Shown here: one piece after another, positions 1 to 6,391 of the stretch | How the letters are laid out: each line of letters begins with the position of its first letter | Numbering within the stretch: the first letter of the stretch is position 1 | Origin: Crocinitomicaceae bacterium | GTDB lineage: Bacteria; Bacteroidota; Bacteroidia; Flavobacteriales_D; Sanyastnellaceae | Length of the DNA stretch: 21,970 bases | NCBI GenBank assembly: GCA_020848015.1 | Contig: JADLBA010000217.1 | Span: forward strand, 1-21,970 | Direction of reading: 5' to 3' | Program-made: the position numbers and the translations under genes | The notes under the pieces: model-generated | The model's database searches: none | Told to the model about the DNA's origin: nothing | Seen by the model: the letters and a program-made list of their open reading frames with translations, nothing else

Positions 1-1257
1 GGCATGGTTGAAACAAGAGCTATTGATTTCAAAAATGTATTTATCGTGGGCGCCAACGAGGATATTTTTCCCGGTAATCTTCATTCGGCATCTCTGATTC
101 CCGCAGATATAAAAAGAATTTATCATCTCCCCGATGCATCCCAAAAAGAATCAATGTATGCCCACACATTTTACAGATTGTTGCAGAGAGCAGAAAAGGT
201 GAACCTTTACTACTCTTCTATTACGTCTGATTTTAAAGGGACGGAGCAAAGCCGATTTATCACACAGATTGAACTCGAACTTTCCAAAATGAACCCGCGA
301 ATTTCTTTCAGAAAGCACAGGGTTCACATTCCCGACCGCGAAAAAAGCAATATGCATCCGGGTATAGAAAATAACGAATGGTCAAAAAACCGTCTCGACA
401 AATTATTTGCCTCTGGTATTTCTCCCTCTGCAATCAATTGTTACAATAAATGCCCGATGGATTTTTTCTATCGCTATATTATTGGCATCGGGGAAAAGGA
501 AGAGATGGAAAATCATATTGATGTGAGCACATTCGGAAGTGTAGTTCACCATGTATTGGAAAAATTTTTTGGTAAGTACATCGGGAACTTTCCGGAAGAA
601 AAAGAGCTGGAGGATTTTAAAAATCATCTGCAATCCTACATGGATGAAGCATGGGAAGAGCACTACTCAAGTGCTCGTATGGATAAAGGATATAATTTTC
701 TCGCCGCTACTGTTGCAAAAGAAATGTTGTATAAAACGATCAATAATGAGATCGAAGCGCAACGCTCACTGAAAGAGCAAGGGAAAAATATCAAGATAAT
801 TGCGATTGAACAACCATTGAAAAGAGAAGTTGAGGGAAGAAAATACGGATGGGATAAGCCGGTTTCACTGAGAGGGAAAGCCGATAGAATTGATGAAGTC
901 GCCGGAATTATCAGGATACTTGATTACAAAACAGGAAAAACAGAAAAGAAAGATGTTACCTGGAAAAACGACGATATATTCACCTATGAAAAATCCAAAC
1001 TCCTTCAATTGATTGCCTACGTTTATATGTATTGCAACGAAGGGCAAAAACCTGAAAATGTCATAGCGGCGATATACAGCCTTAAAAATTTCAGTGAAGG
1101 TTTGATGATACTTGATCCCGGATCAGAGCCTATTACGGAAGAAAAATTATTTGTATTCGAAGAAGGTCTTATCAACTGGATAAAAAAAGTGTATGACTCT
1201 CCTTTTTTTGCACACAATCCGGTCAGCACTTATTGCGAATATTGCCACCGCGAATGA
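1..1257 (+). CDS. AddB-like PD-(D/E)XK nuclease, 3' part
   Basis: This is the C-terminal 418 residues of a helicase-nuclease-type recombination/repair protein of the AddB/RecB-nuclease class; the frame is open at the left edge. The first visible residues, GMVETRAIDFKNVFIVGANE, match the last helicase-like segment of such proteins, where a G-(M/L)-x-E-T-R-A-x-D-F motif is common. The RecB-type nuclease core follows: the SPSAINCYNKCPMDFFYRYI start of the domain (about residues 140-160) and GKADRID...RILDYKTGK (about residues 292-318), with the catalytic Asp and the Asp-x-Lys pair. It ends STYCEYCHRE. In relatives a C-x2-C pair is usually followed by another Cys that completes an iron-sulphur staple, and that last Cys is absent here. 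The stop overlaps the next start codon (ATGA), so the two genes are probably co-translated. Family is confident; AddB orthology is inferred because the helicase part is not in the window. Confidence 0.85.
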   Translation, partial: GMVETRAIDFKNVFIVGANEDIFPGNLHSASLIPADIKRIYHLPDASQKESMYAHTFYRLLQRAEKVNLYYSSITSDFKGTEQSRFITQIELELSKMNPRISFRKHRVHIPDREKSNMHPGIENNEWSKNRLDKLFASGISPSAINCYNKCPMDFFYRYIIGIGEKEEMENHIDVSTFGSVVHHVLEKFFGKYIGNFPEEKELEDFKNHLQSYMDEAWEEHYSSARMDKGYNFLAATVAKEMLYKTINNEIEAQRSLKEQGKNIKIIAIEQPLKREVEGRKYGWDKPVSLRGKADRIDEVAGIIRILDYKTGKTEKKDVTWKNDDIFTYEKSKLLQLIAYVYMYCNEGQKPENVIAAIYSLKNFSEGLMILDPGSEPITEEKLFVFEEGLINWIKKVYDSPFFAHNPVSTYCEYCHRE

Positions 1258-2549
1258 AAAAAGTTTTGATCATTACCTATTACTGGCCCCCCGCAGGTGG
1301 CGGGGGTGTTCAGCGCTGGTTGAGATTTTCGAAATACCTTCCGATGTTTGGCTGGCAACCGGTAATCTACACCCCAGAAAACCCAGACTATCCTATCCTG
1401 GATGAAACATTACTTAAGAATGTCAGAAATGATATAACAGTTATCAAAGCGCCGATATGGGAACCCTACAGGGCATTGCGGAAAATAACCTCGAACAATG
1501 AAGAATCCATCTCTGCGGGTTTTATCAGAAAGGAGAAAAGAGAAAAACTCTCTGCCAGACTGATTAATTGGGTCAGGGGAAATCTCATCATTCCCGATGC
1601 GCGCAGATTCTGGATCAGGCCGTCGGTGAAAATGTTATTGGAGTATCTCAAGTCCAGCCCTGTTGATGCTATTGTATCCACAGGCCCCCCACACAGTATG
1701 CACCTGATTGCTGAAAAAGTGAGCCAGGCCACAGGGATACCCTGGCTTGCTGATTTCCGTGATCCGTGGGTCAATATGGATAATGCAGATAAATTCAAAA
1801 TGTCCCGGCTGGCGAAGTCAAGGCACGAACAGTTAGAAAAGAAGGTACTCAAAAAAGCTCACCGGGTGGTAACCGTCAGTTGGCACTTATCAGCGCAGTA
1901 TGAAAAAATAAGAGGAGATAGAGTAGGGGTGATTACCAATGGTTTTGATCACGAAGATTTTGAAGGTCTGAAAAAGCAACAGAGAGATAAATTCACGGTG
2001 GGTCACTACGGTACCTTTGGCGATGACCGCAATCCCCCTGAACTGTGGAAGGCGCTTGATGATCTCTGCGGTGAAAACGAAGAGTTCAGAAATGCGCTTT
2101 CGATTGAACTCATTGGCCCAACCGATGCATCTGTTCTCGAATCTGTAAATAGATATGCCTTTGCTGCGTCCATGGTCTATCATAAATATTTGAAGCATAC
2201 CGAAGTTTTAAAACACATGAAAAACGCAGATGTTCTCCTCGTTATACTCAACCAGAATGGAAATGAGGAGGGGAGAGTCACAGGGAAAATTTTCGAATAC
2301 ATTGCTACAGGGAATTCTGTGCTGGGGCTGGGATCACCCACCAGCGATTGCGCCAAGGTGATCAATGATTCAAGAGCAGGAGCTATGGTGGCATTTAATG
2401 ACAGGAATAGTGTAAAAGAATTTTTACTCAAAGCATTTGCCAACCGGAAAAAAACGAAAAGTGATTATCATGCAGATGCGATGAAATATTCAAGAAAAGA
2501 ATTATCCGCTTCAATGGCCCGGATACTGGATGAAATGACAACTTCATAA
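1254..2549 (+). CDS. GT4 family glycosyltransferase
   Basis: This predicted 431-residue cytoplasmic GT-B glycosyltransferase would transfer a sugar from a nucleotide donor to an acceptor that cannot be read from sequence. I chose ATG 1254 because MKKVLIITYYWPPAGGGGVQ is the usual start of this family, with the glycine-rich loop at residues 14-18; an in-frame ATG at 1233 would add seven residues inside the upstream gene. Further signs are STGPPHS and WLADFRDPW in the N-terminal lobe, ITNGFDHEDF at the hinge to the C-terminal lobe, and GRVTGKIFEYIATGNSVLG near the end, which holds the donor-binding E-x7-E-like region of GT4. It overlaps the nuclease gene by 4 bp. No other polysaccharide gene is in the window, so the target glycan (cell-surface polysaccharide or glycoprotein) is unknown. 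Confidence 0.85.
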   Translation: MKKVLIITYYWPPAGGGGVQRWLRFSKYLPMFGWQPVIYTPENPDYPILDETLLKNVRNDITVIKAPIWEPYRALRKITSNNEESISAGFIRKEKREKLSARLINWVRGNLIIPDARRFWIRPSVKMLLEYLKSSPVDAIVSTGPPHSMHLIAEKVSQATGIPWLADFRDPWVNMDNADKFKMSRLAKSRHEQLEKKVLKKAHRVVTVSWHLSAQYEKIRGDRVGVITNGFDHEDFEGLKKQQRDKFTVGHYGTFGDDRNPPELWKALDDLCGENEEFRNALSIELIGPTDASVLESVNRYAFAASMVYHKYLKHTEVLKHMKNADVLLVILNQNGNEEGRVTGKIFEYIATGNSVLGLGSPTSDCAKVINDSRAGAMVAFNDRNSVKEFLLKAFANRKKTKSDYHADAMKYSRKELSASMARILDEMTTS

Positions 2550-2691
2550 ATCTTTTTCTGTTTTTGCATACTGTAGATATCGAAGCGAATTTTTTCTTAT
2601 CAGTTTTATCTTCGTTCGCTATTCATTAGCCGGCAATAGATTACTCCTTTCATGCAAGAACCAAGAAATGAAAAGAAGGGGGAATGGCGGT

Positions 2692-3663
2692 TCAGGTTTT
2701 CATGGTATTTCGCGGAACTTCTTTTGGAGCAGGTATACTTTTTTTAGCCTTGAGTATGCTCGTATTCAGCTCGAATCCTGCCAACAATATGGCACTGTTA
2801 AAATTCAGCCAGATCAGCAAAACCATCAGTGTTCCAAGTGAACCATACAGCCGGTTGAAACTGCTGAAATTATTTACGAAATAGGCAAATCCAATGGACG
2901 CAAGTACAAAAAAGATAGTTGCGAGAGTGGCTCCGGTATTGATGAATTTCCACCTCTTTCTTTTTCTCGCCCCCATCCCTACATTGTACAAGGTAGTGAT
3001 GACAGTGTAAACAAGGAACAATGTAATGAGCCAGCGGGCTACATTCAGTATGGGGATATAGCCACGGTCACCAATGATACCTTTTCCATGTAAAAATTCG
3101 AAAACAGACCCGCTGAAAATAATCAACGAGATGGCTACTACCATAACCAGTCCCAGCACAATTATCAATATAAGGCTGGCGATGCGGATCAGGATAGGGT
3201 TATCTCCATCGCCCTCTTTGTGATAGTTTCCACGAAATCCGAGAAGAATAGCATTGATGCTGCTCGATGCATAATAAAGCGAAAGAATGAAACCGATAGA
3301 CAAAAGTGTGTTATGTTTTTTACTGATCAAATCAACCAGAGTGGATTCAAAAAGAGAAAAAGTTTCACCGGGGAAAAAACCACGGATACTGCCCAACAAA
3401 CTTTCCTGAAATTCAGGTATCGGAATGTGTGGTATCAGTGAAAGCAAGAGTATGATGGCCGGAAAAAAAGCAAGGAATATTCTAAATGAAATAGCTGCCG
3501 CTCTTGTTGGAACATCTCCTTTGGTGACCGCGGTGAAGAAAAAACTCGAAACATACCACAATGACATACCTTCAAATCCCCAGGGTTTTATTGATTGGAG
3601 AATCATGATGATCTTGCGGACAAGCCGCATCTCACTTATTTTCTTTACCCATTTATTGGACAT
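2692..3663 (-). CDS. YihY/BrkB family inner-membrane protein
   Basis: This 323-residue polytopic membrane protein has about six hydrophobic segments, including AISFRIFLAFFPAIILLLSL (near residue 60), ASLILIIVLGLVMVVAISLI, WLITLFLVYTVITTLYNVG, and two near the C-terminus around FFVLASIGFAYFV and LMVLLIWLNFNSAILLAGFE. The order, the R-A-A-A-I-S-F segment, the Y-G-(S/T)-L-G motif before the last helix and the closing GFELN are typical of the YihY/BrkB (formerly RNase BN-like) family. The molecular function of the family is not settled, and the RNase BN name is a historical misassignment. It lies 21 bp downstream of nadC on the same strand with no terminator between, so it is probably the second gene of a nadC transcript. 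Its end converges on the glycosyltransferase gene across 142 bp. Confidence 0.88.
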   Translation of the reverse strand: MSNKWVKKISEMRLVRKIIMILQSIKPWGFEGMSLWYVSSFFFTAVTKGDVPTRAAAISFRIFLAFFPAIILLLSLIPHIPIPEFQESLLGSIRGFFPGETFSLFESTLVDLISKKHNTLLSIGFILSLYYASSSINAILLGFRGNYHKEGDGDNPILIRIASLILIIVLGLVMVVAISLIIFSGSVFEFLHGKGIIGDRGYIPILNVARWLITLFLVYTVITTLYNVGMGARKRKRWKFINTGATLATIFFVLASIGFAYFVNNFSSFNRLYGSLGTLMVLLIWLNFNSAILLAGFELNTSILKAKKSIPAPKEVPRNTMKT

Positions 3664-3684
3664 GCCTCAGATAATTTATAGCCT

Positions 3685-4542
3685 TCAGACGGTTACCGCT
3701 TTCAGGCTGAGATCAAGGCTTTCAATATGATGAGTCAGTGTACCCATGGAAATATAATCAACTCCCGTTTCCGCGTATGCGAATACATTTTCCTCATTAA
3801 TGTTTCCCGATGCCTCTGTTTCGGCTCTGCCATCAATCAGTTTTACAGCTTCCCGCAGATCGCCGGGACTAAAATTATCTATAAGAATACGAAAAACTAA
3901 AGACCCCGCCTCCAGTATATCCTCAATTTCCTTCATTGATCTCGCTTCCGCCTCTACTCGCAAAGTACGTCCTGTTGAATCGAGGTACTCTTTTACATTC
4001 CGGAGGGCATTCGTCATTCCCCCGGAATAATCAATGTGATTGTCTTTAATAAGAATCATATCGTACAATCCAAACCGGTGATTTTCACCACCACCTGTGT
4101 GCACTGCCAGCTTTTCAAAATACCGGAAGCACGGTGTTGTCTTTCGTGTGTCCAGCACCTTGCATCGGGTTCCGGAGATCATCCCCTGTATTCTCGCTGT
4201 TTTCGTCGCTATGCCGCTCATACGTTGCATAATGTTCAGCACCAGACGTTCTGCAATTGTGATACTCTGTGCTTTTCCGTCCACATAAAATGCAATATCA
4301 CCAAATTTAACTGCATCGCCATCGCTGAGTAATTTTTCGAACCGGAGATCAGGGTCAATTAACTCAAACACCCTGCGGGCTATTTCAATCCCCGCAATTA
4401 CCCCGTTATCTTTTACAAGCAGCCGTGCTTTTCCATACGCTGATGCAGCAATCGTGGAAAGCGTAGTATGGTCACCATCGCCCACATCTTCTGCAATAGC
4501 CCGTCGAAGGAAATTATCGACATCAATTGTGTTAACATTCAT
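3685..4542 (-). CDS. nadC: Nicotinate-nucleotide pyrophosphorylase (carboxylating)
   Basis: NadC (quinolinate phosphoribosyltransferase, EC 2.4.2.19) makes nicotinate mononucleotide, CO2 and pyrophosphate from quinolinate and PRPP, a step of de novo NAD synthesis in the cytoplasm. The 285 residues are the normal length. Visible hallmarks are EDVGDGDHTT at residues 18-27, the phosphate- and quinolinate-binding DTRKTTPCFR (131-140, with R133 and K134), HTGGGENHR (148-155) followed by DMILIKDNHI (161-170), VEAEAR, LIDNFSP, and the closing SMGTLTHHI segment. The ATG at 4542 gives the standard N-terminus. A terminator at 4613-4636 separates it from the upstream DUF4783 gene, so it needs its own promoter in about 70 bp. 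nadA and nadB are not in the window. Confidence 0.97.
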   Translation of the reverse strand: MNVNTIDVDNFLRRAIAEDVGDGDHTTLSTIAASAYGKARLLVKDNGVIAGIEIARRVFELIDPDLRFEKLLSDGDAVKFGDIAFYVDGKAQSITIAERLVLNIMQRMSGIATKTARIQGMISGTRCKVLDTRKTTPCFRYFEKLAVHTGGGENHRFGLYDMILIKDNHIDYSGGMTNALRNVKEYLDSTGRTLRVEAEARSMKEIEDILEAGSLVFRILIDNFSPGDLREAVKLIDGRAETEASGNINEENVFAYAETGVDYISMGTLTHHIESLDLSLKAVTV

Positions 4543-4546
4543 ATTG

Positions 4547-4578
4547 CAAATAAGCGAATTTTATTGGCGGAAATCAAA
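4547..4578 (-). promoter_or_regulatory. Possible nadC promoter
   Basis: On the minus strand a TTTG (4575-4578) lies 20 bp upstream of CTTATTTG (4547-4554). The Bacteroidota sigma-A consensus is TTTG, about 19-21 bp, then TAnnTTTG. The -7 box keeps TTTG but not the leading TA. It ends four bases before the nadC ATG, so a transcript from it would be leaderless or nearly so. The terminator just upstream makes some promoter here necessary, but the match is weak. Confidence 0.3.
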
Positions 4579-4612
4579 CAACAAAAAATCGGTATCAGAA
4601 AAAATATCCAGC

Positions 4613-4636
4613 AAAAAAAAGCCTCCCGGAGGAGGC
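4613..4636 (-). terminator. Intrinsic terminator of the DUF4783 gene
   Basis: A perfect GCCTCC / GGAGGC stem with a four-base loop (4621-4636) is followed on the minus strand by eight Ts (4613-4620). It starts 11 bp beyond the DUF4783 stop codon and lies before nadC, so it separates the two genes into different transcripts. There is no T-run on the plus side. Confidence 0.9.
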
Positions 4637-4647
4637 TGAGAAAAGGA

Positions 4648-5046
4648 TTAGTTCCCGGTAGGTTCTATTTTGATCTCTTTGATCTTCATATCGTTTCCCA
4701 GGTTTTTCATAAAAAAAGTAACCCGGTAATTTCCCGCAGAAGTAACGAGATCACCAATACGGTACTGGTCATCGAGTTTTGAGGTGCCTTGATGCTTCAC
4801 GATGAAGTCCTTCGGCGTATGCTGGCTGAAAAAACCCGAAAGGAAAGTCTTGGCCTGGGCTTTTCCGTATGTGCCCTCTTCAGTAGGAAGTGTAACCTCT
4901 ACCTGATCCATAAAATAATTACTGAGTGTAGCTGCATCGCCTCTTTTTAGGGCATCGCTTACCTTGGAGGTGATATCAGACTGAGATCGCACAAAGCCGG
5001 AGGAGAAAAGAATGATCAGTAGAAAAAGGACTCTCATTTTATTCAT
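4648..5046 (-). CDS. Exported DUF4783 family protein
   Basis: This 132-residue secreted or periplasmic protein of unknown function resembles the DUF4783 family, which is common in Bacteroidota. ATG 5046 gives MNKMRVLFLLIILFSSGFVRSQ, a short basic start plus hydrophobic core and a likely signal peptidase I site after about residue 20; no lipobox cysteine is present. The mature part, with DALKRGDAATLSNYF near its start, YGKAQAKTFLSGFF in the middle and YRVTFFMKNLGNDMKIKEIKIE at the end, looks like a small NTF2-like alpha+beta fold; that fold is my inference. A strong terminator follows directly. In many Bacteroidota this gene sits near nadC, as here. A 28-codon frame ends 2 bp before its ATG. 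No enzymatic residues can be assigned. Confidence 0.82.
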   Translation of the reverse strand: MNKMRVLFLLIILFSSGFVRSQSDITSKVSDALKRGDAATLSNYFMDQVEVTLPTEEGTYGKAQAKTFLSGFFSQHTPKDFIVKHQGTSKLDDQYRIGDLVTSAGNYRVTFFMKNLGNDMKIKEIKIEPTGN

Positions 5047-5048
5047 CG

Positions 5049-5135
5049 TTAGCAAAAAAGAATTACAATCTTCAAGCCAGACACAATAATAGACAAAAAA
5101 AGAATACCGGCGATCAGCAACCTTCCTTTCTGCAT
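5049..5135 (-). CDS. Possible 28-residue hydrophobic peptide
   Basis: ATG 5135 opens a 28-codon frame with two basic residues (K3, R5) and then one hydrophobic stretch from L6 to the end, AGILFLSIIVSGLKIVILFC, like a single membrane helix. The stop codon lies 2 bp before the DUF4783 ATG (TAA-CG-ATG), a spacing that would allow translational coupling. I do not recognise it and see no strong ribosome binding site. The stretch from 5056 to 5372 holds no other convincing gene, so this is either a small leader peptide or chance. Confidence 0.25.
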   Translation of the reverse strand: MQKGRLLIAGILFLSIIVSGLKIVILFC

Positions 5136-5316
5136 CACCTGTAGTTGAAATTCTTCCGTTGAGTTGACTGTTAAGAAAGAGAGAAAAGGAAGAGGAGAGG
5201 AAGGAAAAAATATGGAAGTACCATACTTGCTGCCTGACAATGTGTTCCGATTATCTCGTTGGGGATAAGCCCTCCCGGTTCTTTGGGCTGTAGCTCTTGG
5301 GGACGATGATTTAATT

Positions 5317-5347
5317 ATTGGAGGAGCGGGAAGATTGATTATCTTTG
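5317..5347 (+). promoter_or_regulatory. Promoter of yceD-rpmF
   Basis: TATCTTTG (5340-5347) fits the Bacteroidota -7 consensus TAnnTTTG exactly. ATTG (5317-5320), one mismatch from TTTG, lies 19 bp upstream, the expected -33 spacing. The predicted start of transcription is near 5353, which leaves about 20 nt of leader before the GTG. The rest of the 317-bp gap from 5056 shows only the possible 28-codon frame on the minus strand and an A/G-rich stretch near 5175-5215. Confidence 0.65.
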
Positions 5348-5351
5348 CCCT

Positions 5352-5371
5352 CCCCAAAAAAGGGGGCTTTT
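5352..5371 (+). promoter_or_regulatory. GC hairpin between promoter and yceD start codon
   Basis: CCCC (5352-5355), six As (5356-5361) and GGGGG (5362-5366) can fold into a short hairpin, followed by CTTTTC and then the GTG start at 5373. It occupies nearly the whole predicted leader, so it could hinder ribosome access or act as a weak terminator-like element. This is a sequence observation; the regulatory role is inferred. Confidence 0.4.
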
Positions 5372-5372
5372 C

Positions 5373-5918
5373 GTGAAAAAAGTTTTGAAGGAATACAGAA
5401 TTCCCTTCTTAGGGCTGAAAACCGGAAAGCACCTGTACGACTACAGGTTAGATAAAAAGTTCTTTGAAGCATTTGAATATTCGGAGATTGAGGAAGCGAC
5501 AATAGACGCTGCCGTAGAATTGGAGCGCCAGCCTTCAATGATGATCGCAAGTACCCGGATCAGTGGCAAGGTTCAGTTGATATGCGACCGTTGCGGCGAT
5601 CCATTAGACCAACCCGTCAGTGGAGATTTTCACCTCATTGTTAAATTCGGACAGGAAACGGGAGACAGCATCGAAGATGTGCTCATACTGGGTCCGCAGG
5701 AGTTTGAACTCGACCTCAGTCAATATCTCTACGAATATTCACACCTTTGCATTCCTGCAAGGCACGTTCACCCCGATCTCGCAAGCTGTAATCAGCAAGT
5801 GCTCGGCGAATTAAAAAAATACGGTGTGGATGACGATGCAGAAAGAAAATGGATTGCAATCAAGAATATGCATCTGGAAGAACCGGATGCAGCGAATTTA
5901 TTGGATGAAGAAGAATAA
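5373..5918 (+). CDS. yceD: YceD/DUF177 family protein
   Basis: This 181-residue member of the DUF177 (YceD, large ribosomal RNA accumulation) family is almost always encoded directly before rpmF. The family has been linked to 23S rRNA accumulation or processing; its biochemical activity is not established here. The frame starts at GTG 5373; no ATG lies nearby, and MKKVLKEYRIPFLGLKTGKH is the expected N-terminus for Bacteroidota. Visible features are the CDRC pair (C71 and C74) inside the conserved VQLICDRCGDPL segment, the acidic E-D-V-L-I-L-G-P stretch, and later cysteines in HLCIPARHVHPDLASC. The protein ends in an acidic tail (LLDEEE). It lies 21 bp before rpmF, and the two are surely one transcript that ends at the terminator near 6180. 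Confidence 0.9.
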   Translation: MKKVLKEYRIPFLGLKTGKHLYDYRLDKKFFEAFEYSEIEEATIDAAVELERQPSMMIASTRISGKVQLICDRCGDPLDQPVSGDFHLIVKFGQETGDSIEDVLILGPQEFELDLSQYLYEYSHLCIPARHVHPDLASCNQQVLGELKKYGVDDDAERKWIAIKNMHLEEPDAANLLDEEE

Positions 5919-5939
5919 CACAGATTAATACATACCGAG

Positions 5940-6134
5940 ATGGCACATCCCAAACACCGAATTTCCCAAACCCGCCAGGCGAAGCGCAGAACCCACTATA
6001 AAATCGAAGCTCCGAACGTTTCTACCTGCCCAACTACCGGTCAGCCGCATCTCTTCCACCGCGCACACTGGCACGAAGGAAAACTATATTACAAAGGCAA
6101 AGTAGTAATAGACAGCCAGGAAAAAGAAGCCTGA
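5940..6134 (+). CDS. rpmF: 50S ribosomal protein L32
   Basis: Ribosomal protein L32 (bL32) of the large subunit, 64 residues. The N-terminus MAHPKHRISQTRQAKRRTHY is the family signature (normally MAxPKxxxSKxRxxxRRxH). The zinc-ribbon cysteines are reduced to a single CPTTGQPH segment, so this is the zinc-independent form, of a kind found in flavobacteria, with the tail HRAHWHEGKLYYKGKVVID. It follows yceD by 21 bp and is followed by a terminator, consistent with a two-gene transcript. Confidence 0.97.
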   Translation: MAHPKHRISQTRQAKRRTHYKIEAPNVSTCPTTGQPHLFHRAHWHEGKLYYKGKVVIDSQEKEA

Positions 6135-6163
6135 TTACTTTACTTCCATCCGAGTTGACTATC

Positions 6164-6186
6164 AGCCCCGCAAGTCGGGGCTTTTG
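6164..6186 (+). terminator. Intrinsic terminator after rpmF
   Basis: A perfect 7-bp stem AGCCCCG (6164-6170) / CGGGGCT (6176-6182) with loop CAAGT is followed by TTTGTGTT. It lies 30 bp past the rpmF stop, so yceD-rpmF ends here and fabH needs its own promoter or readthrough. Confidence 0.85.
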
Positions 6187-6213
6187 TGTTGTTAGCTGGC
6201 ATTCTTTTATTAC

Positions 6214-6242
6214 TTACCAGGAAAAAAATGCCGCACTGGTAA
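6214..6242 (+). repeat. Inverted repeat upstream of fabH
   Basis: TTACCAG (6214-6220) and CTGGTAA (6236-6242) are perfect 7-bp arms separated by 15 bp. It lies in the rpmF-fabH gap about 150 bp before the fabH ATG and just upstream of a weak promoter-like box. It could be an operator for a fatty acid regulator or a weak hairpin; no known site is recognised. Confidence 0.4.
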
Positions 6243-6277
6243 AGTTTAATTCTCTACTGATGATGGGCTGATATTTC

Positions 6278-6285
6278 TACCTTAG
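6278..6285 (+). promoter_or_regulatory. Possible fabH promoter (-7 box)
   Basis: TACCTTAG differs from TAnnTTTG at one position. No convincing -33 TTTG lies 19-21 bp upstream. It would give a leader of about 100 nt before the fabH ATG. The terminator at 6164-6186 implies that a promoter exists in this gap, but the match itself is weak. Confidence 0.3.
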
Positions 6286-6391
6286 CCCCCGCTTTTGAAT
6301 GCCCGGACACTTTTTTCAGCCGGTCAACCATCAGAACAACAGGCAAATCATAGAATCCTGAATCTATAATAAGGAAGCAGTTTAAAGAATC

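Noticed and set aside
1233..1253. Earlier ATG for the glycosyltransferase
   Set aside because: It adds seven residues (MRILPPR) lying inside the nuclease gene. The family N-terminus begins MKKVLIITYYWPP at 1254, which also gives the common ATGA overlap.
2550..2691. Terminator between the convergent glycosyltransferase and YihY genes
   Set aside because: Only a loose AGCGAA/TTCGCT pairing with a long AT-rich loop is visible; it is too weak to call.
2652..2747. 31-codon plus-strand frame starting MQEPRNEKKGEW
   Set aside because: It overlaps the 3' end of the YihY gene on the opposite strand, has no promoter or recognisable content, and the size is expected by chance.
5047..5055. TTG start for the DUF4783 gene
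   Set aside because: ATG 5046 is three codons downstream and gives a good signal peptide start; TTG is not needed.
5049..5357. 102-codon minus-strand frame containing the hydrophobic peptide
   Set aside because: The upstream part is low-complexity Pro/Ser/Arg/Phe-rich sequence, crosses the yceD promoter and resembles no protein family. Only the last 28 codons look peptide-like.
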